Assembly (NCBI GenBank): GCA_050084985.1 | Contig: JBITNC010000001.1 | Location: forward strand, 47,926,001-47,990,000 | Source of the DNA: Nageia nagi | Taxonomy: Eukaryota; Pinophyta | Direction of reading: 5' to 3' | DNA: 64,000 bases | Part shown: positions 45,497-57,871 of the stretch, in pieces | How the letters are laid out: every line of letters begins with the position of its first letter | Position numbering within the stretch: position 1 is the stretch's first letter | Made by a program: the position numbers and the translations under genes | The notes under the pieces: generated by a model | The model's input: the letters and a program-made list of their open reading frames with translations, nothing else | Databases searched by the model: none | What the model was told of the DNA's origin: nothing

Positions 45497-47850
45497 TTAT
45501 CTAATGGAATATAAGATTCTTAGCCAAATAAATAGCTAATTGATTATATGAAAAAATCAAAGATAAATCAACTTGCTCATATCTAATTTCTTTTAGAAGA
45601 TGCTTTAGCCAAATAGCTTCTTAGGCTACAATAGACATGGCACAATATTTAGCTTATATGGTGAAAAGAGAAATAGTAGGCTTCTTCTTGGAATCCTAAG
45701 AGATAGAACCAATGCTAAAAACATACATAGAGGTTGATTTTTTATCATCTCTATCTCCCCCATAATCATAATCTAAGAATCTAGAGAGAATAAAAAAGGG
45801 AAACTTAGAATACTTGAGAGCAAGATCTTTAGTCCTTGCAACATACCTTAAAATTTGCTTAATAGCATTAAGGTGCTCAATATATGGTTTTTACATGAAT
45901 TATGCCATTAGATTCATTATAAAGGCATTATTTGACCTAAAAATAGTCAAATATATAAGCTATAGCATTTTCCAACTAAGAGTTGGAGCTCAGAGAAATA
46001 GTGATTTTAGAAGAGACTGGAATCGTAACATATCTACACTTCTCTATTCCAAACTTTTATAAGATATCTAATATATACTTAGATTAACTAATATAAGTAA
46101 AATCCTTGTATTGGTATACTTTCATTCCAAGGTAGTAGTGCAAGAGACGAAAATTAGTTATTTTAAACATTGACTTAAGTTTGGATATGCACTCTTGAAT
46201 GATTTTATCATTATTACTAGTAATCAAAAGATCATCTACATAAAGGAGAATAAAGAACACATATTTTTCTTGATTGAGCACATATATATGGAGTTAGAAA
46301 AATATTTAAAAAAATCTAATGTCATAAAGAACCTTGAAATCTTCCCATACTAAGCTCTAGATGCTTGCTTAAGTCCATATAATGACTTCTTTAGCTTGCA
46401 CACAAAGGACTCTTTACCTTCCATAATGAACCCATTTGGTTGATTCATGATGATTTCCATATCTAATTCACCATTGAGAAATGCACTCTTGATGTCAAGT
46501 TGAAAAACTTTTCATCTTTGAGCTACAAAAAAAGCAAGGATAATTCTCATAGTAGGCATCTTTACCATGGGAGCAAAGGTTTCCTCATAATCAGCATTGT
46601 ATTTTTGAGCAAAACCTTTGGCTACTAACCTTTCATTGTATTTCTTAATCTCTCTAATTGAATTTAATTTTACTTTGTAGATCCACTTATTACCAATCAT
46701 ATTCTTCTCATTAGGATAAGAAACCAAATTCCATATTTCAATTTGCATAAGCACCTCATACTCAACTTTCATGGATTCCACCCAGCACTCATGTTTAGAA
46801 GCATCTTTGAAAGATGAGGGCTCATGCTTATTATCAATTTTGGAAAATAAAGATTTGTTTAAGGTTATACTTCTTATTAACTTTTATGTTGGAGAGTTTT
46901 ATTTCTAAGGTGACATGTCTATATCAATATCCAACTAGCTAGGAGCAACTGATAAGTCATATGGATTATCAACATCCTTATTAGAAGTAGATTCTTTAGG
47001 AAGTTCATTGAACTTAACATCTCTAAAAATGAACACTACTTTATAAAATGGAGAGTAGAGTTTATAGCCTCTATGCTGATTGTTATAACCCATAAAGATG
47101 TATTTTTTAGTTTTTTTTTTATCTAACTTTTTTTTCTCAAAAATAATGTAGGAGAATGCTTCACAACCAAACACCTTAAAGTGAAAAATGTTAGGTTTTC
47201 TTCTTAACCATGCCTCAAAATAAGTTTTATCTTAAATGGCTTTTGTGGAACACTTATTCAAGATGTAAATAGCAATGCTTACTGCTTCACCTCACAAGAA
47301 ACTAGAAAGATTACCTAACATGCATCTAGCCATTTCCATAATTATCTTATTTTTCTTTTTAGCAACATAATTCTGATGAGGAGTGTAAGGAATCATAAAT
47401 TGCCCCTTAATTTCATACTTACCATAATAGTCATTGAACTCATTGCTGTTATATTCTCCTCCATTATCTGATCTCAACATCTTGATTTTAAGGTTAGTTT
47501 GATTCTCAACAAGGCCTTAAAAACCTTAAAACTTTCAATGGTTTGATCATTGTGTTCAAGTAGATACCTAAAGATCATCCCACTAAATTCATCATTGAAG
47601 GTCAAGATATAAGATGCTCCTTCAAGTGACTTAGTATAAAATGGTCCCATCAAATCTAAATGCACAAGTTGAAGAGGTGGAAATGCTCTTGTTGCCTCAT
47701 CTTTTTTAAACTTTTGACTATGCATCTTGCGAAGGATGCACATCTCACATAGAAAAATCGAAGGAGAAATTAAAGGAAAACCTTCCATAAGTTCTTGGTC
47801 ATTCATGACTTGAATACTCTTATGGTTAAGGTGTTCTAAATATTGATGCT
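45497..47850 (-). pseudogene. pol of copia element G (integrase, RT, RNase H start)
   Basis: Order on the - strand: integrase zinc region (LCEMCILRKMHSQKF, 47760) and core (LVHLDLMGPF; SDNGGEYNSNEF). The segment TPHQNYVAKKKN shows Lys where the catalytic Glu of 'GVAERKN' belongs. Then FGCEAFSYIIFEKKKLD and KYIFMGYNNQHRGYKLYSP (47174-46935), RT (NKWIYKVKLN; ERLVAKGFAQKY; YEETFAPMVKM at 46780-46512), the active site FILLYVDDLLITSNN (46281-46084) and RNase H up to AKNLIFH at about 45500. Integrase before RT identifies Ty1/copia. The remainder is at 19871-20116. Stops and shifts make it inactive. Confidence 0.85.
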
Positions 47851-48279
47851 AAAGATTACCTTTAGAACATATATTTATAGCAAGACATATCTTTGATGGA
47901 ACTTGATCCATAATGTAGAGATCATCTTTCATTGATATTTTAACCAACATGGTAAGTCCTTTCTTAATGCATAAATATTGAGATTTAAACTCAAAAAAAT
48001 ATCATTTTTTAGCAACTTGGATCACAAAAAGAAAGTTCATCCTAAGCTTAGAAACATAGAGCACATTATGAATAACCTTTCCATGAATCAACACACTCTC
48101 AATTCTTTGGATTTCAAGGATAGAGTTATCACTTATCACAACCACATATTTTTTATACTTATAAAAGGTTTCAAACTTATCTTTTCCAAAGCATAGTGAT
48201 TAGTACAATTAGAATCAACAATCTAATTAGACAAAAAAGTGTGAGACATGGAGTAGAGCATCGTAGCAAAACCAACTTA

Positions 48280-49260
48280 AATATTCTTCTTTCTTTTGAA
48301 GTTCTTTATATTTTTATTACCTTTGTTTTTTTTTCTCTTTTATTTTTGTAGCAATCAACTTCTTTGTGACCTTGGATGCTACAATAGTTACAATTACCAT
48401 CAAAATTTTCTTTAGGATATATATTGTTTGCTTTACCTTTTCCATCTCTTTGCATAAAGTGGTTATTGTTATCGTTGTTCTTGCTACTATTGTTGTTGTT
48501 ATTTCCATTATTCCTTCTACTATTGTTTCCATTACCTATTTTATCAAACCTTTTTGAGGAAGAAGGATAAGATTTTTTTATGGTTAAACTTCTTCTTAAA
48601 AGGAATTTTAGTTGCTCCAAGAGCAACATTATTATCCTTAAGAAAAAAATCAACACCTTTTTGTTAAGGGTTTTCTCATGTTTCAAATAGAGCTTAGAAA
48701 GGTTATTAAAGGAGAAAAATTATTCTTCATCATAAATCCTTATTTCCATAACCATCATAAAGTTTTTAAATTAAAAAAAAAAAGATTTGAAGAATGATGA
48801 AGATTATGAACTCATCATTGATCCAATTACATCCATAAGTAACAAGTTGGGTCCTTAGGTCAATGATTTTGTTCAAGTAGATTGCAATATTTTCATCTTT
48901 CTCTTGATGAAATTGAAGAAACCTTTAGAGAAAGGTAAAACTTATTGAAAAATTTGAATCAAGGTAGATTTGCTTAAGCTTATCATACGCTTTCTTTATC
49001 AAGGTTGAAAAAGAAATCATCAGAAGCACATCATCTGAAATTGCATGAAAAATCATGAAAGTTGCCAACTTATTCTTTGTGTTGTAAGCCTCTAGTACCT
49101 TCTCATATATAAGAGGTATAAGGTTCTTATTCATTATTTTCCAAAGCTTCTTTGCCTATAATTCAGCTCTCATTTGATGTTTTCAAATACCAAAGTTGGA
49201 ACTATCAAGGATGTGTTTGGGTAAAAAGAAGTCTCCCATTTGCTACATAAGGATGTGAAA
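48280..49260 (-). pseudogene. gag of copia element G
   Basis: From 49260 downwards: a start region similar to K at 53680, a UBN2-type gag segment (YDKLKQIYLDSN; LATFMIFHAISDDVLL at 49134-48925), an Asn-rich linker (repeated NNN, 48420-48540) and a complete CCHC zinc knuckle CNYCSIQGHKEVDC (spacing 2-4-4) near 48345-48390. A frame change between the two open pieces marks decay. The Asn-rich stretch is encoded by aac/aat repeats and may have expanded by slippage. Confidence 0.75.
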
Positions 49261-52030
49261 AAGTAATAATCATGTGTTTCAATAAATAATATTATATTCT
49301 AAGTTTTAACTAAGTAATTAATATATGTTACATTCAATTAACTAAGACATGCTTGATTTGATTCACTAGTGCAAATGTTTTATAATTCAAATAATAATCT
49401 ATGTACTTAAATACATTTTTCATCTTAAAAACCATATATTTAGAATAACATTATTGAGGCTTATTTTCTTATCTAAAATTAGGCCTTCATCTAGATGCCC
49501 ACACAAGAAGAGCCCAAGTACAATCAATCTTCAACCAATTTGCCTTGGTCAATATTAAACTTTCTCACAAGGAGAAGTACCTACTATTTTCCAAGGTTAT
49601 GATGTTTATTGGATCAACCAAATTACTAATATTGATTAGGTTTCAAGTTATCCTTCTAGGTTATTAGGATAATCCTTGAATGGAAATGCAAACATATGGT
49701 ATCACTACACACATGCCTATCCACCTATTGGAGTTATGTCTAGACTAATAAAGACCATAGGGGTAATTGAGAAGTAGACTTTTCACCACTTGAATCATTG
49801 AATTTAAAGGCTTCAATCTACTTGTCCTCACCTCATGGATCCCCAAACAAATCATGTTTCAGAATTTATGTGTGGATGTATTCATTTTAGAGGGTTCTTA
49901 TTTCAATGTTTGTATAAGCAAAATGCAAAATATAAAGTAAAAAAGAGCATAAGTAAAACATCATCCATTCATAATTTTTGAAACCTTAGGTGTCCAATGG
50001 GTTTTATTTACCAACCCCTAAAGGTCATGTTTACATCATTCCTTATTTTGCATAAGTCCATTCCATACTTTGTATAAGGAAAAAAAATAAGGAGTCATCA
50101 AATGCATCATAACTTAAAAAAATTTAAGTAATAAGCACGCATCATTCCATTAATTTAAAAAAATTTAAGTAGCATACATCATTTAACTAAAAAAAATTTA
50201 AGTAATAATCATGCATCATTCAACTTATAAAATTAAGTAAGAATCATGCATCATTTAATTAATTTGCATAAGTCTATCTATCACTTTGCATTAAAAAAAA
50301 AGAAATGCATCAAATATTTCATCATTTTCATAGTTTGCACAAGTTCAATTGTTAACTTTGCATAAAGGAATTTAGAAAGATAGATAGACATGCAATATTT
50401 TATCAAATCTAACATGCAAATGTGTAGTTAAAATTGAAGTAAAAATTTATACAAATTTTCCCCTTGTTACTTAAAACTGATCTCAAATCAACATGATCCT
50501 AAAAAGTTCTAGTTTTTATTTAAAGAATACTTAAAAATAATTGCATTTTTAAAGGAAGTTTTGTAAAATAAAAAAATTTTAACTTTGAAAAAAAGAAAAC
50601 TTGCCATCATTGTAAGAATACTTCAAAAAAATCCTCTATTTTTACTTTGATATATATATATATATAAAAGAGATGTCATTATATAAAATAATAATACTTC
50701 CAAATATTAAAGAGTATTCAAAACATTATTAACCTTTCAAGAATTAATTTAAAATAAAAATGATTACTTATAAGACATTAAAGGCTTAGGTGTAATCCTT
50801 ACTCCACTTAATGCATTTAGTATGATAGATAAAACCCACACTCCATCCAAATGTACTAATTTTATCTACCAAATTTAATGCTTTTTGTATTTTCACTCCA
50901 CGCATTAATTCCATTTAAAGCATATCATAAAACAAAGGCTTGCTTATGAAAAAGCAAAACATAATACCTATCTCAAAAGCAATGCATCTACCAAGGATTA
51001 ATAAGCACTTAAGGAGAAAAAAGGGCAAGGAAAAAAAAAAAAAACAAAGGGTAGAATTGAAGGGGTCACAAGCTAAGGAGAAGAAGGGTGAAGGTCAGGT
51101 AATGAGCATGAAGTTTTAAGAGGCCCCATGTGAGGGGTGAGAGGGCCATGGAGATGAGGAGGGGTCTATAGAGTTGGGAGGCAATGAAAAATAGGAGAGA
51201 AGTAGTGCCCAACAAATCCTTTTTTCCCTACTTGATAATGCCTAGGATATGGCTACCTCCCTACCATAAAAAGGATTGATTTTGAGGGCCTATAGGAGAG
51301 AGCAAATAAAAGAGAACCATATTTGGTAAGAGGGTATGATGTGCAAACGAATTGAGGAGACTTTGCATGGGGGAGAACAAATAAGTCAAAATAGAGATTG
51401 CATGAGAGAGACAACTACGTGAGTGAGTAGGCTTAAACAAATGGAGGTTTTTGTGCAAGAGGAAGATGACATAGCTCATGGAGTGCCTTCAAATATTTAT
51501 TTATCAAATTTTTGGAACAAAAAAAATTTGAGAATATGGTGGCCCACTCAATAAAAAAATTCTTCTTTTAGTAATAATAAACTTTGTATAGTAGGTCAAA
51601 ATAGTTGCCATCCTTCTTTTATTTTCAAATTGTAAAAGCAAATAATAATAATGCTTTATAAAATAAAAAATTGCTTTTTAAAGAAAAGAAATTGCTTTTC
51701 CTCTCCCCCATTTTTTTAAGAAAAAAATAAACTTATATCTTATGTAAGAAAAATGCAATGTTTGTATACTATCCTCTTAATTAGGTAAACAAAATGCTAA
51801 TAACATTAAGAGGTTAGTATAATAAAAAAAATGCATTACATTGCTATTGTAAAAAAAAAGGGTAACATATCTTATAAAATATGTTAGTATTCTTATGAAT
51901 ATAATCCAAAAAAAAGAAAGGAGGTTATACCTTCTTAGATTTTACCTCACAAGGTTATAGGTGAAAGAAGAATACTTTAAAGTTGAAGAATGATGAGTAA
52001 CCTCCAAGATGTAGAAGAAGAGCTTCCACA
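49261..52030 (-). other. Leader of copia element G
   Basis: Non-coding, 2.8 kb. 49260-49790 on the - strand matches the K leader at 53164-53690 and 18700-18774. 50101-50262 is a short-period repeat (aaatttaagtaataatcatgcatcattt-like units of about 46-50 bp), and a (TA)n tract is at 50653-50668. 51040-51480 is purine-rich. No gene recognised; a 72-codon frame at 51261-51479 looks accidental. Confidence 0.55.
50101..50262. repeat. Short tandem repeat in the G leader
   Basis: Three to four degenerate units built from aaaaaaatttaagta, then ataatcatgcatcatt, with period about 46-50 bp. Confidence 0.65.
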
Positions 52031-52046
52031 CCAAGATTTGATACCA
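52031..52046 (-). promoter_or_regulatory. Primer-binding site of G (initiator tRNA-Met type)
   Basis: On the - strand tggtatcaaatcttgg lies four bases after the LTR end CCTCA. TGGTATCA is the copia-typical initiator Met primer site and fixes the 52051-52547 repeat as the 5' LTR. Confidence 0.75.
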
Positions 52047-52050
52047 AATT

Positions 52051-52547
52051 TGAGGATTGAAATATAGCATAAATAACTGTAAACTCTCAAGATCACATGT
52101 AAGCTCACAAATCACATCTAAGAAACTCACAAAGCAATCTCACAAAGATAACTCAAGATATAAGTGGTTCCTCCAACTAGGAGTATATCCACTAACTAGA
52201 TCTTACTTCATTAATAAATATGTATCTCTTACAAATCTTCTAATCTCATCTCCTACACTCTATCCTATAGCATAACTTTACTCCACAAATTGGTGTATTA
52301 TTCAAAGAGGGAGCCTTCTATTTATAGATAAAAATCTCTCTTTGGATCACCCTTTTACCCAATGTACAAAAACATCACATGCACATCCTTTTACCTAAGG
52401 GGCATGCTCATGACATGGAGTGTAGGACAAGTTACATTATCATATTCACTTAAATACTTAAGGTATCAAATAATACCTTAAGTATTATTGAAATTACATA
52501 GAAGATTATTACATAATGTTTACAATAATGCATTATACATTCTAATA
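52051..52547 (-). repeat. 5' LTR of element G
   Basis: On the - strand it runs from 52547 (TATTAGAATG, a decayed TGTTAGAATG) to 52051 (ending CAATCCTCA). TATA-like tatttata is on the + strand at 52319-52326. Homologous to 18775-19262. Most of it is repeated in tandem at 52678-53163. Confidence 0.8.
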
Positions 52548-53295
52548 GTATGTATGTAATGATACCACATGTTTGCATGTACATTCAGAGATTATCTTGA
52601 TGACCTAGGAGAAAAACTTGAAACCTAATCAAGATAATAATTTAATCAATCCAAAATATGTCAAAACCTTAGAAAATAAATATAACATAAACAATTATAA
52701 ACTCCCAAGATCACATGTAAGCTCACAAATCACATCTAAGAAACTAACAAAGCAATATCACAAAGATAACTCAAGATATAAATGGTTCCTCTAACTAGGA
52801 GTATATCCACTAACTAGATCTTACTTCATTAACAAATATGAATCTCTTACAAATCTTCTAATCTCATCTCCTACACTCTATCATATAGCATAACGTTACT
52901 CCACAAATTGTTGTATTATTTAAAGAGGAAGCCTTCTATTTATAGAAAAAAATCTCTTTGGATCACCCTTTTACCCAATGTACAAAAGCATCATATGCAC
53001 ATCCTTTACCTAAGGGGCATGCTCATGATATGGAGTGTAGGACAAGTTACATTATCATATTCACTTAAATACTTAAGGTATCAAATGATACCCTTAAGTA
53101 TTAGTGAACTTACATAGAAGATTATTACATAACCTTTACAATAATGCATTATACATTCTAATACTATGTATGTAATGATACCACATGTTTGCATGTACAT
53201 TTAGAGATTATCCCAATAACCTAGGATAAAAACTTGAAACCTAATCAAGATAATAATTTGACCAATCCAACATATGTCAAAACCTTGGAAAATAA
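52060..53295. repeat. Tandem duplication of LTR plus flank (2 x 618 bp)
   Basis: 52060-52677 and 52678-53295 are near-identical copies. Each consists of the G LTR without its last 9 bases (- orientation) plus about 130 bp of K leader (ending aaaccttggaaaataa). The second LTR lacks the tgaggattg end and has no primer-binding site, so the extra LTR arose by local duplication across the G/K junction, not by a second insertion. Confidence 0.85.
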
Positions 53296-53680
53296 TGAGT
53301 ACTCCTTATGAGAGTATATTGTTGACCAAGGGGAACTGGTTAAGGATTGGTAAGATATGGGCTCTAATATGCAAGCATCTAGGTGAAGGCTTAATTTTAA
53401 ACAAGAAAATAAGCTTAAAATTTACCCTCTATACAAGAATATTGCTTGATTATGACAAAATGTTGGATGTATATGAGTTGATGAGATTGAAAATATTTTG
53501 CACATGTGAACTTAGTTAACAATTTAAGCATGCCTTATTGATTACCCTTGATTAATTGAACATGTATGTTTAATTAATTTGAACAAAATCAATATGTATG
53601 ATTGATTAATGTTTGATTCTTAAATTTAACATAATTATATTGGTTAACACTTTCAACTTCTTTTGTAGAAAATAGGATAC
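53164..53680 (+). other. Leader of copia element K, second half
   Basis: Collinear with the - strand of 49260-49760 in G (gtgataccacatgtttgcat/agtgataccatatgtttgca; attgttgaccaagg/atattgaccaagg; atctaggtgaaggc/atctagatgaaggc). Continues from 18774 across the G insertion. Confidence 0.75.
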
Positions 53681-54545
53681 ACTTTTTCACCCAAGCACAT
53701 ATTAGATGGTTCCAACTATAGTATTTTGGAACCTAGGATGAAATAAAATCTCCAAACATGAAAAATATAACAAATCATAAATAAAAATGAAGTTGCTCCA
53801 AAAAATAAGAAGGCAATCAAGGATCACAACACAAAGAATGAGTTGGAAACCTCTATGATCTTTAGTGACGTTTTATATGAAATTCTTATGATCTCTTCTT
53901 TAAAATATGTAAAGGAAGCTTGGTACATGATGAAGAAAATCTACATCAATTCCAAATTCTCTAGTAGGTTCATCATTCTCTAAAAATTATTGCAATCATG
54001 ATAAAAGGAAAATGAAAGTGTGATAATATACTTGAATAAGATTATTGATATTATAACCCAGCTTGTGAGGTATGGTTACAATTGGATCAATGATGAGTTT
54101 ATGATGTTCACCATCTTTAAAATCATATCTATTAAATTTAGTCACTTCATGAGAGTCATTGAGATGAGGCTCGATGACAAAGAAGAAGTATTTTCCTTTG
54201 AAAATATTTCAAGGCTTCTCCTAAAACACAAGGAAACACTTAGTAAAAAGTTGTTGATCTCCTCTTCTAAAGAGCATCCTATGGCACTTGGGTCAATAGA
54301 GACTCACTTCAAAAATAATTTCAATAACCAAAAGAAGTCTTCTCATGCTTCAAAAAATGACTTCAAGAAAGATGGAAACAAACAACATAATGGCCATGAT
54401 AAGTTAAGCAAATCCAAAGCTAAGTTTGATGGCAATTGTAATTCTTGTAGTATCTATGGTTACAAGGAATTTGATTGTTAGAATAAAAATAAAGAACAAG
54501 ATGATAAAATATATAAAATATATTTATGTTTATGGTATTTACTCT
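53681..54545 (+). pseudogene. gag of copia element K
   Basis: Begins with a segment encoding TQAHIRWFQL-like residues shared with G. 54020-54481 contains the gag body (IIDIITQLVRYGYNWINDEF; FENISRLLLKHKETLSKKLL). The zinc knuckle CNSCSIYGYKEFDC has His replaced by Tyr, so metal binding would be lost. Decayed by stops. Confidence 0.75.
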
Positions 54546-57540
54546 AAGTATCACACTTTCTCGACTGATAGAATTTTGTTGAATTTGGGTGCATAAATCA
54601 CATGTGTTTTGAAAAGGCTAAGTTTAAAATTTTTCACAAGTATGGAAAAGATGCAAGGAAAGGTTATTGAAAATTTTGTGATTGGTGATAATTCAATATT
54701 TGAATTCCTAAGTATTGAGAGTGTGTTATTGCAAAGGAAAGGTTCTTAAAAATATGCTCTATATGCTTAAACTTAGTATGAGCCTTCTTTCTGTAATTCA
54801 AGTTACAAGGAAAGGATACTCATTCGAGTTCAACTCACACTCCTAGTGCATAAAGAAGGGACTTACCACTTTGGTGAAAGGATAAATGAAATATGATCTC
54901 TACATTATTTATCAAGCACCAACAAATATGTGCCTTACCATGAATATTTTCTCTATGAGAAATCTTTAGCACCATCGATAAGGAAATCTTAAGTATAAAA
55001 GCATTTAAGTAATGAAAGATTAAGAACTTATGGAAGGTTTACTTTCAATATCACCCATAATTGGTGTTTATGAAAAGTGCATCCCAAGAAAAAAAAATTC
55101 AAACATTTGAGAAAGATAAAGCAACAAGGGTAACACAACCTCTTCAACTTGTGTATTCAGATTTGATGGGTTAATTTTAAACTAAGTCTCTTTGGGAAAC
55201 ATCATATATCTTAACCTTCATTGATGAATTTAGTAAGATGATATTTGGTTATCTTCTAGAGCATAAGGATTAAACCTTTGATAGAGTTAAGGATTTCAAA
55301 GTTTTAGTTAAAAATCAATCTAACTTCAAAATGAAGATGCTAATATCTGATAATAGGGGTGAGTATAATAGTAATGAGTTTAATGACTATTGTGCCAAAC
55401 ATAGGATCAAAAGGTAATTCACTATCCCTTACACCCCTAAATAGAATGGTGTTATCAAAATTAAGAATAGAATCATTCAGAAAATAGCTAGTTTTATGTT
55501 GAAAAATCTTCCTAGTTTCTTATAAGGTGAAGATGTGAGCATTGCAATCCATACCCTGAATAGGTGCCCTATAGAAGTAGTTGAAAGTAAAACCTCATAT
55601 GATGTATAGATGAGAAAGAAACCCTACATATCTCACTTTAGGATTTTTAGTTTTAATGCTTATGGATTTATTATTTCTAAGAAATGAAAGAATATGGACA
55701 AGAAATCCAAAAAGTGCATCTTTATGGGCTATGATAGTAAACATAGAGGCTATAAGCTCTACTCTCCTTCCTTTATAGCATTGTTCATCTTAAGGGATGT
55801 AAAGGTCAATGAAATTATTGAGGAATATGATACTTTTAAGGACCTGAATGATCTTAATGATTCTTTTATTGCACCTACTAAATGGATATTAGTGTAGATA
55901 AGTCACCTCAAGAGTAAAATACTTCAATATAAAGGATAAAAAGAAGTATAATCTTAAACAAATTATTGTTTGCCAAAATTGATATCAAGAATGAGCCCTC
56001 ATCATTCAAGGGAGCTTCAAAGCATGAATTTTGGATGGAATCCATGAAAGTGAAGTATGAGTCTCAAATGAAAAATTAAACTTGGGACTTGGTTCCATAT
56101 CCCAATCAATAGAATGTAATTGGCAATAAGTGGATTTAAAAGGTCAAATATAATTCAATTGAAAAAATTATGAAATACAAGGCAAGGTTAGTAGCCAAGG
56201 ATTTCATTCAAAAATTTAGAGTTGATTATGAGAAACATTTTTCTCTAGTGGAAAAGATACCCATAATCAGATTAATCATTACTTTTTTAGCAGATTAGGG
56301 ATGGAATGTTTTTAAACTTGATGTCAAGATTTCTTTTCTCAATGGTGAATTAGATGTAGAGATCTACATGAATCAACCAAAAGAGTTTGTTGTAGAAGAA
56401 AAAGAGTACTTTGTGTGTAAGCTAAATAAATCCTTATATAGACTTAAGAAAGAACCTAGATCTTGGTATAAAATGATTTCAAGACACATTGATACATTGA
56501 TAATATTGCATTTTCTAAGTGCTTCTTTGATACCTATCTATATGTGCTCAATCAAGGACAAGACTTGGTATTGATTTTTCTATATGTGGATGATATTTTT
56601 ATCACAATATATAATTTCCAAATCATCCAAGAGTGCATATCCAAACTCAAGGTAAATTTTAAAATGATTGATTTTGGTATCTTACACTACTATCTTGGTA
56701 TGCAAGTGTACTAATATAAAGATTATACTTACCTTAGTTAATCCAATTATATCTTAAACATATTGAAAAAGTTTGGAATAGAGGAGTGTAAACTTTCTAC
56801 AATCCTAGTATCTCTTGGAATTACTCTATCTCTAAGCTCCCACTCTTAGTTAACAGATGCTATGAATTATAGATAATTAATTATAGTCTTCTTTATTTGA
56901 CTATCTCTAGGTCAAATATTACCTTTGCAACAAATCTTATAGCATGATTTATGCATAAAATGTATGTTAAGTATCTCGGTGCTATTAAAACAATATTGAG
57001 GTATAATGTAGTAATGAAAGATATTTCTCTCAAGTATTCTAAGTTTTCATCATTTGTTCTCTTAAGATTATCAGATTCTAACTATGGGGGAGATAAAGAT
57101 GATAAGAAATCAACCTCTAATTATGTGTTTAACATTAGTTTAGGTATTATCTTTTGGGCTTCTAAGAAGAAGCCTACTACTACTCTCTCCACCATAGAGG
57201 TAAAATATTGAGCCATGTTAATCATAGCCTAGGAAGCCACTTGGTTGAAGCATATTTTGAAATAAATTAGGTATAAGTAGGCTCACTTATCTCATATTTA
57301 TTCAGATAATTAGTTAACTATTGCTTTGGAAAAGAATCTTATTTTCCATTATAGAATAAAATATGTTAAAATCCAAGCATATTTTATCATGAAAAAGATT
57401 TTGGATGGTATCCTACAATTTCAATATTTTCCATTAGTCCTAAACTCTATTGATTTATCTATCAAGCCCCTTCTTGAAGCCTAGTTCTACAAGCTTAAGT
57501 AATCTATTAGGCCAGTGAAGTTTCCCTCAAGGAGTAAAGG
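54546..57540 (+). pseudogene. pol of copia element K
   Basis: Protease and pre-integrase remnants (54560-55080) are followed by integrase: LVYSDLMG near 55150; SDNRGEYNSNEFNDYCAKH near 55350; TPK-stop-NGVIKIKN, which lacks the catalytic Glu. Then come KKCIFMGYDSKHRGYKLYSP (55694 on), RT (KWI-type block at 56130; MNQPKEFVVEEKEYFVCKLN at 56368; active-site YVDD codons at 56583-56594) and RNase H (SDSNYGGDKDDKKSTSNYVF at about 57075; FWASKKKPTTTLSTIEVKY). The last part is IFHYRIKYVKI...KKILDG at 57340-57400. Domain order is Ty1/copia. Frequent stops at former Gln and Trp codons. Confidence 0.85.
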
Positions 57541-57871
57541 TTGAATTCATATATGTGATGATAACTTCATCTTTGGAAGGATTTTTTTGGCTATATAGTG
57601 TTGATTTTTGTATACATATTTATGGTTAGTTCACTCCATATAAGGAACTAGTTGTACTTTTTTGAGCATATGATGTACACCTTCATAGTTAGTTCGATCT
57701 AAGTGAGGAACTAGTTGTACATTTTTTGAGAATAAAATGGCTTTTTATATTACTATTTCAATTGTCAATATGTGCATTTTGGCACTATTTGGTTATTCAT
57801 ATTTGAGAAAATCATATGTGCTTATGCTCTATTCTTTATGTTGCTCTATTGTAATTAAAAAGTGACCCTAT
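57541..57871 (+). other. 3' region of K up to the D insertion
   Basis: Non-coding, with two copies of gaactagttgtac (57646 and 57710) that relate to the aggaactt motifs in the G 3' region. K's 3' LTR is not seen before D begins at 57872, so it must lie beyond the window or be lost. Confidence 0.6.

Larger units (their letters stand above)
18775..52547 (-). mobile_element. Element G: Ty1/copia retrotransposon nested in K
   Basis: Ends are the two LTRs 18775-19262 (3') and 52051-52547 (5'), both on the - strand, with a polypurine tract at the 3' LTR and a TGGTATCA primer-binding site at the 5' LTR. Gag and pol read on the - strand from about 49250 down to 45497, then resume at 20116 after the inserted T element. 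The flanks are two halves of the K leader: left ...gcatgtg, right gtatgta..., so a TSD of 5-7 bp with C-to-T/G-to-A changes is likely. G and K belong to the same family, which makes this a self-insertion. Confidence 0.8.

Noticed and set aside
48366-48557. 63-codon + strand frame rich in Ile, Thr and Val
   Set aside because: Complement of the Asn-rich linker and zinc knuckle of the G gag. Repetitive codons explain its openness.
52678-53163. A third independent copia insertion suggested by the extra LTR
   Set aside because: Its flank duplicates the K leader piece beside the first LTR, and it lacks the LTR end and PBS, so local tandem duplication explains it.
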